NCBI GenBank assembly: GCA_016778825.1
Contig: JADHOU010000087.1
Span: 1 to 6,559, forward strand
Origin: Candidatus Puniceispirillum sp.
GTDB taxonomy: Bacteria; Pseudomonadota; Alphaproteobacteria; Puniceispirillales; Puniceispirillaceae
DNA: 6,559 nt
Direction: 5' to 3'
The position numbers and the translations under genes were made by a program. The number at the start of each line of letters is the position of its first letter. The stretch's first letter is position 1. The notes below the pieces were generated by a model. That model made no database searches. It had not been told where the DNA came from and was given only the letters and a program-made list of their open reading frames with translations. Below, piece by piece: positions 1 through 6,120 of this stretch.

Positions 1-410
1 TTGTAGCGCGGATATTGCTGCTGGCGATTGGTGCTGCCGGTGCCTACGTTGCGGCGCAAAAGCTAACCGGAATTCTGGGAGCTGTTGCTTGGGCATTCTG
101 TTTTGCAAACTCAGGATTGTTCTTCCCACTGGTGCTTGGCATTTGGTGGAAACGCGCAAATCGTGCTGGCGCAATTGCTGGCATGATTGGCGGTCTCGCC
201 GCAGGTACCGCTTATCTCTATGCGATTAAGTGGGGTGGCATGGATCCTTGGCTTGGCATTGATTCACTGAGGTTTGGTATGATTGGTATGCCAGTCAGCT
301 TGATCTTGATGGTCGTCGTGTCAAAGGCCACTGAGGCGCCAGATGAGGAGACCATGAAGATGGTTGATTCGATCCGTATTCCAAAGGGCGAAGTTGTTCA
401 AAACAGCTAA
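1..410 (+). CDS. Sodium:solute symporter, C-terminal fragment (VC_2705/ActP-like)
   Basis: This is the 3' end of a gene that begins left of the window; the frame is open from base 3 with no stop until TAA at 408-410. The 135 or so visible residues are strongly hydrophobic, with about four membrane segments, including stretches ending in NSGLFFPLVLGIWWKR and IGMPVSLILMVVVS. They finish in a charged cytoplasmic-type tail (PDEETMKMVDSIRIPKGEV). That FFPLVLGIWWKRANRAGAIAG block and the tail match my memory of the SSS-family VC_2705 subgroup, which takes up acetate-like carboxylates with sodium and is usually paired with a small DUF4212 subunit encoded just upstream. The partner would lie outside the window. 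The substrate is inferred; prpE downstream fits a short-chain carboxylate. The sodium sites and core helices are not visible, so other SSS substrates remain possible. Confidence 0.85.
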   Translation, partial: VARILLLAIGAAGAYVAAQKLTGILGAVAWAFCFANSGLFFPLVLGIWWKRANRAGAIAGMIGGLAAGTAYLYAIKWGGMDPWLGIDSLRFGMIGMPVSLILMVVVSKATEAPDEETMKMVDSIRIPKGEVVQNS

Positions 411-444
411 TGCATAAAGCCTGATGGAACGCGAAATAAAATTT

Positions 445-480
445 AGCGGAGCAGGGGTTTCCTCCTGCTCCGCTTTTTTT
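445..480 (+). terminator. Strong intrinsic terminator after the symporter gene
   Basis: Bases 445-455 are perfectly complementary to 464-474, giving an 11-bp GC-rich stem. A further G-T and a G-C pair can close it to a TTTC tetraloop (458-461). The run of seven T at 474-480 follows directly. It starts about 35 bp after the symporter stop, so it should end that transcript and separate it from the YggT-like gene. The 10-mer AAAATTTAGC occurs on both sides, at 438-447 and 483-492. Confidence 0.93.
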
Positions 481-541
481 GTAAAATTTAGCTGATAAAA
501 ATCTTCAAAGTTTAACGGCAAATACATCGGTGCGTGATTTT

Positions 542-549
542 AGGGGGAA
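542..549 (+). promoter_or_regulatory. Ribosome binding site for the YggT-like gene
   Basis: The purine run AGGGGGAA lies just ahead of ATG 552, with 4 bases between its AGGGGG core and the start. It decides the start in favour of ATG 552: the upstream in-frame GTG at 534 precedes this site and has no comparable one of its own. Confidence 0.7.
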
Positions 550-551
550 TT

Positions 552-905
552 ATGGATAGCGGAATTAGCTGGGGTGTGCTGTTGCTCGATTACGCGTTGG
601 GGGCAGCGATGTGGACGCTGATCGGACGCTTTGGGATGACGATCTTTTTGAATGAAGATTCTGATTTCTTTTTCATGCGAGCCTTTATGAAAGTCACTGA
701 ACCGATGATCAGGGCAATGGCATTTTTAACGCCCGGCTTTTTGGTCGATAGGCTAAAACCGCTTTATGTCGCTTGGTTCTTGTTTATGATCCGGTTCTAT
801 ATAATGCCACTACTACTCGGCTATGATGTGATGGGAGTGCTGTCATTCCCGCTCGAATCGGAAGCGGCAAAGATTGTTTATGATTTGGGGCAGATTTTCC
901 GCTAG
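552..905 (+). CDS. Small YggT-like integral membrane protein
   Basis: This encodes 117 residues with a hydrophobic N-terminal segment (about residues 7-31). A middle block follows, reading roughly R-x-x-x-K-V-T-E-P-M-I-R and then TPGFLVDRLKPLYVAWFL. A second strong membrane segment covers about residues 70-92. The TEP...R...P...D...PL..A pattern resembles the YggT family of two-helix inner-membrane proteins, whose biochemical role is poorly defined. No signal-peptide cleavage site or catalytic motif is seen. ATG 552 is chosen because of the AGGGGGAA site; a GTG at 534 would add six residues. It sits between the symporter terminator and prpE, with 79 bp to prpE and no visible terminator, so it could share a transcript with prpE. 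The family call is from motif memory and is less certain than for the neighbours. Confidence 0.68.
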   Translation: MDSGISWGVLLLDYALGAAMWTLIGRFGMTIFLNEDSDFFFMRAFMKVTEPMIRAMAFLTPGFLVDRLKPLYVAWFLFMIRFYIMPLLLGYDVMGVLSFPLESEAAKIVYDLGQIFR

Positions 906-972
906 CGACAGCAGGTGCAATCGAACAATGATCATGTGGCAATGACAATTGGGTTTTAGGGCTTTGGTATTC

Positions 973-978
973 GAGGAA
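973..978 (+). promoter_or_regulatory. Ribosome binding site deciding the prpE start
   Basis: GAGGAA ends six bases before ATG 985. The longer open frame begins at TTG 949, but that codon has no such site. Starting at 985 also gives the N-terminus expected of PrpE proteins. Confidence 0.75.
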
Positions 979-984
979 TGGTCA

Positions 985-2886
985 ATGAATAGCTATGCGC
1001 AAATATATCGCGATGCAACTTTGGACAAGGCTGGATTCTGGCTTGATGCGGCGACGGCGATTGATTGGGTAAAGGCTCCAAAAACCGGTCTCGACGACTG
1101 CAATCCGCCGTTTTATCGCTGGTTTCCCGATGGTGAGATGAATAGCTGTTTCAATGCTGTTGATCGTCATGTTCTCGCCGGACGTGGCGGGCAAAATGCA
1201 ATTATCTATGACTCGCCCATCACCGGCCATAAATCGACCTTAACCTATGCAGAATTACAACAGCAAACATCGAAATTTGCCGGCATGCTTGCCGATCTTG
1301 GTGTGGAAAAAGGTGATCGCGTTATAATCTATATGCCGATGATCCCGCAAGCTGTGGTGGCGATGCTTGGCTGTGCGCGGCTTGGTGCCATTCATTCGGT
1401 CGTATTTGGTGGGTTTGCCGCTGCCGAACTTGCCAAACGCATTGATGATTGTACGCCAAAAGTGATGATCAGCGCATCTTGCGGCCATGAACCCGGGCGT
1501 ATTGTTGAGTATAAGCCGCTTCTTGATGGCGCTATCGAAACGGCAAACCACAAACCTGACCATTGCGTGATTGTCCAGCGCGAGGCGCTTGAGGCCAATC
1601 TTGTTGCGGGGCGCGATCTGGAATGGAATGCGGCGCTTGATGCGGCAACCGAATTGCCGCCGGCTCCGGTAAAGGCAACTGACCCTCTTTATATTCTTTA
1701 TACATCGGGGACTACCGGCCAGCCAAAAGGTGTGGTTCGTGACAATGGCGGTCACGCTGTCGCGCTTCACTGGTCGATGCGCCATATTTACGATATGCGG
1801 CCGGGCGATGTTTATTGGGCAGCGTCTGATATTGGCTGGGTGGTTGGCCATTCCTATATCGTCTATGCGCCGTTGCTTTTTGGCTGTACCAGTATTTTAT
1901 TTGAGGGCAAACCGGTTGGCACGCCTGATGCTGGGGTGTTCTGGCGGGTGATTTCCGAACATAAGGTCAAAGCATTATTTACGGCGCCGACTGCCTTTCG
2001 GGCGATTAAACGCGCTGATCCTGATGGTGCATTTTTAAAAGATTATGATACGTCATGCCTGAAATATCTGTTTTTGGCTGGTGAACGTGCCGATCCAGAT
2101 ACGATTAACTGGGCTGAAAACCAGCTTGGCGTGCCGGTGATTGACCATTGGTGGCAAACCGAAACCGGCTGGTCAATTTGTGCCAATCCAATGGGGATCG
2201 AACATCTTGCCGTCAAGCTTGGCTCGCCATCATTGCCGATGCCAGGCTATGAAATTGATATTCTCGATGCTGATGGCGCGGTGTTGCCGGCGGGTGAACT
2301 TGGGGCGATTGCCGTGAAATTACCATTACCGCCATCATGCCTTGCCACAATCTGGGGGGCTGATGACGCCTATGTTGAAAAATACCTCACCAGCTTTCCG
2401 GGCTATTATGAAACCGGTGATGCTGGCTATTGTGATGAGGATGGTTATCTCTACATCATGGCGCGTACCGATGACGTGATTAATGTTGCTGGCCACCGGC
2501 TATCAACTGGCCAGCTAGAAGAAGTGCTTGCCGATCATCCTGATATTGCTGAATGTGCCGTCATTGGTGTTGCTGATCAATTGAAAGGGCAATTGCCACT
2601 TGGCCTGATCTGTCTTTATCCAAATTGTAACCGGCTACAAGATGATATTATGGCCGAAGCGATTACGCTGGTGAAAGATCGGGTTGGTCGGGTGTCGTCC
2701 TTTAATTTGATTACGGTGATTGAACGACTGCCAAAAACACGATCGGGCAAGGTTTTGCGCGGTACAATGGCCAAAATTGCTGATGGTGAAAACTGGAATA
2801 TGCCAGCCACCATTGATGATCCGACCATTCTTGATGAAATTAAAACAGCCTTGCAATCGGTTGGCTATGCTGGCGGTAAACGCTGA
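985..2886 (+). CDS. prpE: Propionyl-CoA synthetase (propionate--CoA ligase) PrpE
   Basis: A 633-residue AMP-forming acyl-CoA synthetase, close to the usual PrpE length of about 630. It converts propionate, ATP and CoA to propionyl-CoA via propionyl-AMP in the cytosol. Motifs in order: the N-terminal ACAS block with NAVDRHV; DSPITG and the SCGHEPGRIVEYKPLLDGAI stretch characteristic of PrpE rather than Acs; the phosphate loop TSGTTGQPKG (240-249); AASDIGWVVGHSY (279-291); DHWWQTETGW (387-396); GYYETGD (473-479); the hinge and CoA region ARTDDVINVAGHRLSTG (493-509); and PKTRSGK, placing the catalytic lysine at K589. Nothing is missing or broken. That lysine is typically controlled by reversible acylation in this family; no acetyltransferase or deacetylase gene is in view. 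The upstream symporter suggests uptake coupled to activation. PrpE homologues in marine Roseobacters have also been linked to acrylate or 3-hydroxypropionate activation, so substrate range is open. Acs is the main alternative and is less likely. Confidence 0.96.
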   Translation: MNSYAQIYRDATLDKAGFWLDAATAIDWVKAPKTGLDDCNPPFYRWFPDGEMNSCFNAVDRHVLAGRGGQNAIIYDSPITGHKSTLTYAELQQQTSKFAGMLADLGVEKGDRVIIYMPMIPQAVVAMLGCARLGAIHSVVFGGFAAAELAKRIDDCTPKVMISASCGHEPGRIVEYKPLLDGAIETANHKPDHCVIVQREALEANLVAGRDLEWNAALDAATELPPAPVKATDPLYILYTSGTTGQPKGVVRDNGGHAVALHWSMRHIYDMRPGDVYWAASDIGWVVGHSYIVYAPLLFGCTSILFEGKPVGTPDAGVFWRVISEHKVKALFTAPTAFRAIKRADPDGAFLKDYDTSCLKYLFLAGERADPDTINWAENQLGVPVIDHWWQTETGWSICANPMGIEHLAVKLGSPSLPMPGYEIDILDADGAVLPAGELGAIAVKLPLPPSCLATIWGADDAYVEKYLTSFPGYYETGDAGYCDEDGYLYIMARTDDVINVAGHRLSTGQLEEVLADHPDIAECAVIGVADQLKGQLPLGLICLYPNCNRLQDDIMAEAITLVKDRVGRVSSFNLITVIERLPKTRSGKVLRGTMAKIADGENWNMPATIDDPTILDEIKTALQSVGYAGGKR

Positions 2887-3030
2887 TCATTTGCACTGGA
2901 TTTATATAAAAACAACTAGTGTCGGCAATGAAAATGGCGATGAAAATGAATTGCGCGGTAAAAACCGTTGCTTTAACCGCTAGATTTGCCCTAAACAAAA
3001 CCATTGCCATATTTTGCCAGAGAAACCAGC

Positions 3031-4221
3031 ATGTTTGAAAAACTCCAGCCTGCCAAAACCGATCCAATTTTGGGCCTTTCCAAAATATTTCAAGCCGATC
3101 CCCGCGCCGAAAAAATTGATCTTGGGGTTGGTGTTTATAAAGATGACAATGGCATAACGCCGGTAATGTCATCGGTGAAAAAGGCCGAGGCACGCTTGCT
3201 GCAAGAACAAAATTCAAAAGCCTATGTATCGCTTGCTGGTGCCGAGCTTTTCCGTGATCAAATGCGCGATCTTGTTCTTGGTGACGCTGTTGCCGCCGAT
3301 CGGGTTGCCACATTGCAGACTCCGGGCGGAACGGGCGCAATCCGGCAGATTTTTGAGTCGATGAAGATTTTGAATCCCGATTGCACGATCTGGATTAGTG
3401 ATCCTAGCTGGCCATCGCATATGAGCATGGCGACGCATATGGGTTTCAAAACCCGCGGCTATCCGTATTTTGATAATGAAACGCGGCTTGTTGACACCGC
3501 CGCTATGATGGATTCGTTTCAAGATTTGAAAGCAGACGATTTGCTTCTTCTTCATGGCTGCTGTCATAATCCAACCGGCGCGAATATCGATATGAACACA
3601 TGGAAAGCCATTACCGATTTGGTCATTGAAAAAGGCGCTATCCCCTTTATTGACATTGCCTATCAGGGATTTGGTGATGGGCTGGAGCAAGATGTGGCTC
3701 CGCTTCGCTATATGGCATCCCGCGTGCCGGAAATGTTTATTGCGGCATCATGTTCAAAGAATTTTGGCCTGTATCGTGACCGTGTTGGCATTGCCATGAT
3801 GATTGCCAGAGATGCCAGCACTGCCGAATTGGTGCAGGGTAATTTGGCGGTATTGAACCGGTTGAACTATTCATTTGCGCCCGATCATGGTGCCGCAGTG
3901 GTTGGCATGATTTTGGCTGATGCTGATTTGCGCGCCGAATGGATGGCCGAACTTGAGCAGATGCGCATGACTATGCTGACCATTCGCCAAGATCTGGCCG
4001 ATGCGCTTCGTCAGCAATGCAATTCGGATCATTTCGATTTTATCGCGCATCATCGTGGCATGTTTTCGCGTCTTGGGTTGAATGCCGAACAGGTGCTGTC
4101 ACTTCGCGAAGATCACGGCATGTATCTTGTTGGTGATAGCCGTATCAATATTGCTGGTTTGGCTGGAAAACGTCACTTGCCATTCGCTATTGCAGTTGCG
4201 AAGGTCGCGACAGTTTCCTAA
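3031..4221 (+). CDS. Aromatic/aspartate amino acid aminotransferase (class I, TyrB/AspC type)
   Basis: A 396-residue PLP enzyme that moves an amino group between an amino acid (aspartate or aromatic) and 2-oxoglutarate; cytosolic, expected homodimer. Family I active-site residues appear in order with a steady offset from pig/E. coli aspartate aminotransferase numbering: Y65 (Y70), phosphate-binding GGTGA 99-103, W127 (W140), N180 in HGCCHNPTG (N194), D208 and Y211 in DIAYQ (D222, Y225), Schiff-base K243 in SCSKNFG (K258), R251 (R266), R277 (R292, binds side-chain carboxylate) and R371 (R386, binds the alpha-carboxylate). Start ATG 3031 gives the family N-terminus MFEKL; the TTG at 3004 would add nine unsupported residues. 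The ribosome site is weak (AGAGAAA at 3019-3025). The segment after R277 reads NYSFAPDHGA rather than the usual NYSNPPAHGA. The exact amino donor (aromatic, aspartate, or a sulfonate such as cysteate) cannot be settled from sequence. It is followed after 71 bp by the ThDP enzyme. Confidence 0.92.
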   Translation: MFEKLQPAKTDPILGLSKIFQADPRAEKIDLGVGVYKDDNGITPVMSSVKKAEARLLQEQNSKAYVSLAGAELFRDQMRDLVLGDAVAADRVATLQTPGGTGAIRQIFESMKILNPDCTIWISDPSWPSHMSMATHMGFKTRGYPYFDNETRLVDTAAMMDSFQDLKADDLLLLHGCCHNPTGANIDMNTWKAITDLVIEKGAIPFIDIAYQGFGDGLEQDVAPLRYMASRVPEMFIAASCSKNFGLYRDRVGIAMMIARDASTAELVQGNLAVLNRLNYSFAPDHGAAVVGMILADADLRAEWMAELEQMRMTMLTIRQDLADALRQQCNSDHFDFIAHHRGMFSRLGLNAEQVLSLREDHGMYLVGDSRINIAGLAGKRHLPFAIAVAKVATVS

Positions 4222-4230
4222 GCTTTGACG

Positions 4231-4263
4231 GGCATGGCGGTGTTTTGATGCGCTGCCATTGCC
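4231..4263 (+). promoter_or_regulatory. Hairpin ahead of the ThDP-enzyme start
   Basis: Bases 4231-4242 pair with 4251-4263 to give about 12 base pairs (two of them G-T) with one bulged T at 4260 and an 8-base loop. It lies between the aminotransferase stop and ATG 4293. No T-run follows, so it is not a standard terminator. It may protect or shape the mRNA, or affect translation of the next gene. It could be chance. Confidence 0.3.
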
Positions 4264-4292
4264 ATCTTATTGGTTTTCTTGGGAATATTACG

Positions 4293-5960
4293 ATGGTTTC
4301 TCGGTTAAAAAATGGCGGCGGTCTGCTTATGGACTGCCTGATTGCGCTTGGTGGTACAAAGGGGTTTGGCGTCCCGGGCGAAAGCTATCTTGCCGTTCTT
4401 GATGCGATGTATGATCGCAAGGATAAATTTGACCTTATGTTATGCCGCAATGAAGGCGGCGCTGCTTACATGGCCGAAGCATGGGGAAAATTAACCGGAA
4501 CCCCCGGTCTTTGTTTTGTGACACGCGGCCCCGGGGCAACTAACGCCTCAATCGGTATTCATACCGCCATGCAGAATTCAACCCCGATGATCGTGTTTGT
4601 CGGTCAGGTTGGTATTGGCATGAAAGGCCGCGAAGCTTTCCAAGAAATTGAATATTCGCATTATTTTGGTAAGGTTGCCAAATGGGTTGTTGAAATTGAC
4701 GATGCAAACCGCATTCCTGAAATCATGTCGCGCGCATGGACAACGGCGCTAAGCGGCAGGCCCGGCCCGGTTGTGGTTGCACTTCCTGAAGATATGCTAA
4801 CCGCGCGGGTTTCTGCCAAAGCCTGTGCGCCGGTAAACATTCCCGCACCAGACATTTCGGCCAAACAGATTGACCAGCTGTCCTGCCTGTTAAAAGCGGC
4901 CAAGCGTCCGCTGATTCTCTATGGTGGTTCTGGCTGGTCAATCGAGGCTGCGCGCCAGCTAGAGTCTTTTGCCGGTGCAAATTATCTACCACTTGTAGCG
5001 GCATTCCGTTTTCACGATATCTGCGATAATTACCATCCGTCCTATGTTGGTGATGCCGGTGTTGGTGTGCTTGGCTATATCAAAAATTTGATTGGTGAAG
5101 CTGACCTGATTTTGGCAATCAATGTCCGTTTTGGCGAATGCACAACCGATGGTTATAGCATGTTTGATTGCCCCAATATGAAGGCAAAGCTGGTTCATTG
5201 CCATCCGTCCGATGACGAGCTTGGTAAGATTTATGCGGCCGATCTGCCGCTTCAGGCAACGCCAAATGCAATGGCGGCAGCCCTGTCAAACATCAGCCTG
5301 CAAAGTGATGATGGCAGACGTGACTGGGTTGCAGCCGCTAAGGCCGCCTATGATGCCAGCTATAGCGTTAAACCCCAGCCGGGCAGCCTTGATATGGGCG
5401 ATGTGATGGCGCATATCCGCGATGTCATCCCCGATGATGCCATCATCACTAATGGCGCTGGTAATTTTGCCATCTGGCCAAATAAATTTCTGAAATTTGG
5501 CCCGAAATCACGGCTTTTGGCACCGCAAAGTGGTGCTATGGGTTATGGTGTGCCAGCGGCAATTGCGGCGAAGGCGCATGATCCAAGACGCTTTGTTCTT
5601 TGTTTTGCTGGTGATGGCGATTTCCAGATGAATGGCAATGAACTTGGATCGGCCATGCAGGCCGGTTTGCAGCCGGTGATATTGATTGTTAATAACAGTA
5701 CCTATGGCACAATCCGAATGCATCAAGAACGCCATTATCCCGAACGCGTATCGGGAACCGAACTTGCGAACCCAGATTTTGTGACGCTTGCCAAGGCCTA
5801 TGGCTTTTATGGTGAACGTGTTGAAAAAACCGCTGATTTTGCTGATGCCTTTGCGCGTGCCTTGGCATCGGATACGGGGGCGGTTCTTGATCTTGTTATC
5901 TCGACCGAAGCCATTACCCCGCGGCAAACCATTGACGATCTTCGCCGCGCCAACCCTTAG
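4293..5960 (+). CDS. Thiamine-diphosphate-dependent enzyme, acetolactate synthase-like
   Basis: A 555-residue protein with the three-domain plan of the ThDP decarboxylase/acetolactate synthase superfamily. The N-terminal pyrimidine domain carries FGVPGE (25-30), the cofactor-activating Glu E54 in RNEGGA, and RGPGATN (78-84). The middle domain has RPLILYGGSGW. The C-terminal domain holds the metal/diphosphate motif GDGD (440-443) running to N467 N468. Such enzymes decarboxylate a 2-oxo acid and may ligate the product to an acceptor. It is probably not the biosynthetic IlvB: the loop after NN reads STYGTIRMHQ, with His477 where acetohydroxyacid synthases have the Trp that selects 2-oxobutyrate, and no small regulatory subunit gene is adjacent. 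ATG 4293 is preferred over TTG 4245 and ATG 4248 because the family N-terminus begins near VSRLKNGG and a weak GGGA site sits at 4281-4284; the earlier starts fall in a hairpin. The substrate is unknown. The upstream aminotransferase could supply its 2-oxo acid. Confidence 0.88.
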   Translation: MVSRLKNGGGLLMDCLIALGGTKGFGVPGESYLAVLDAMYDRKDKFDLMLCRNEGGAAYMAEAWGKLTGTPGLCFVTRGPGATNASIGIHTAMQNSTPMIVFVGQVGIGMKGREAFQEIEYSHYFGKVAKWVVEIDDANRIPEIMSRAWTTALSGRPGPVVVALPEDMLTARVSAKACAPVNIPAPDISAKQIDQLSCLLKAAKRPLILYGGSGWSIEAARQLESFAGANYLPLVAAFRFHDICDNYHPSYVGDAGVGVLGYIKNLIGEADLILAINVRFGECTTDGYSMFDCPNMKAKLVHCHPSDDELGKIYAADLPLQATPNAMAAALSNISLQSDDGRRDWVAAAKAAYDASYSVKPQPGSLDMGDVMAHIRDVIPDDAIITNGAGNFAIWPNKFLKFGPKSRLLAPQSGAMGYGVPAAIAAKAHDPRRFVLCFAGDGDFQMNGNELGSAMQAGLQPVILIVNNSTYGTIRMHQERHYPERVSGTELANPDFVTLAKAYGFYGERVEKTADFADAFARALASDTGAVLDLVISTEAITPRQTIDDLRRANP

Positions 5961-6037
5961 ACGTGTCCTAACGCTGCGTGCGCGGGGGTGCTGGGTGTTT
6001 TTGCCAGCTATTGATTTGGCTTGATCTTTGACTCGGC

Positions 6038-6067
6038 TTGGCAAATGTCTGAAACGCACCTTATAGA
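6038..6067 (+). promoter_or_regulatory. Candidate promoter for the C-S lyase gene
   Basis: TTGGCA (6038-6043) and TATAGA (6062-6067) are separated by 18 bases, resembling a sigma-70 type -35/-10 pair. This would place transcription start near 6074, about 47 bases before ATG 6121. It lies in the largest gap of the window (160 bp). Alphaproteobacterial promoters are loosely conserved, so this is only suggestive. Confidence 0.33.
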
Positions 6068-6105
6068 TAAAGCCTGTTTGGCAATATCATATGAACAGAA
6101 TTGGT

Positions 6106-6113
6106 AGGGGAGG
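6106..6113 (+). promoter_or_regulatory. Strong ribosome binding site for the C-S lyase gene
   Basis: AGGGGAGG ends seven bases before ATG 6121, the best such site in the window. It fixes the start at 6121 rather than the in-frame ATG at 6091, which lies upstream of the site. Confidence 0.85.
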
Positions 6114-6120
6114 CAGCATA

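Noticed and set aside
928..935. ATGATCAT palindrome ahead of prpE as an operator
   Set aside because: Eight bases only, no extension into flanking bases and no second copy; expected by chance.
1255..1851. Long open frame (198 codons) on the - strand inside prpE
   Set aside because: It lies wholly opposite a clearly real gene, has no recognisable domain and is rich in Arg, His and Asn as expected from an antisense reading of prpE codons.
2951..2997. TTGCGC or TTGCTT as -35 boxes of an aminotransferase promoter
   Set aside because: No acceptable -10 box at 16-18 bases; matches no better than chance.
2840..3340. Open frame of 166 codons on the - strand across the prpE to aminotransferase gap
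   Set aside because: It overlaps two real genes in antisense and shows no domain; the gap carries no sign of a divergent gene.
5990..6008. GCTGG...CCAGC inverted repeat after the ThDP gene as a terminator
   Set aside because: Only five base pairs, and the T-run is in the loop rather than after the stem.
5508..6059. Open frame of 183 codons on the - strand over the end of the ThDP gene
   Set aside because: Mostly antisense to conserved ThDP-domain coding sequence, no family motif, basic low-quality composition, no ribosome site considered convincing.
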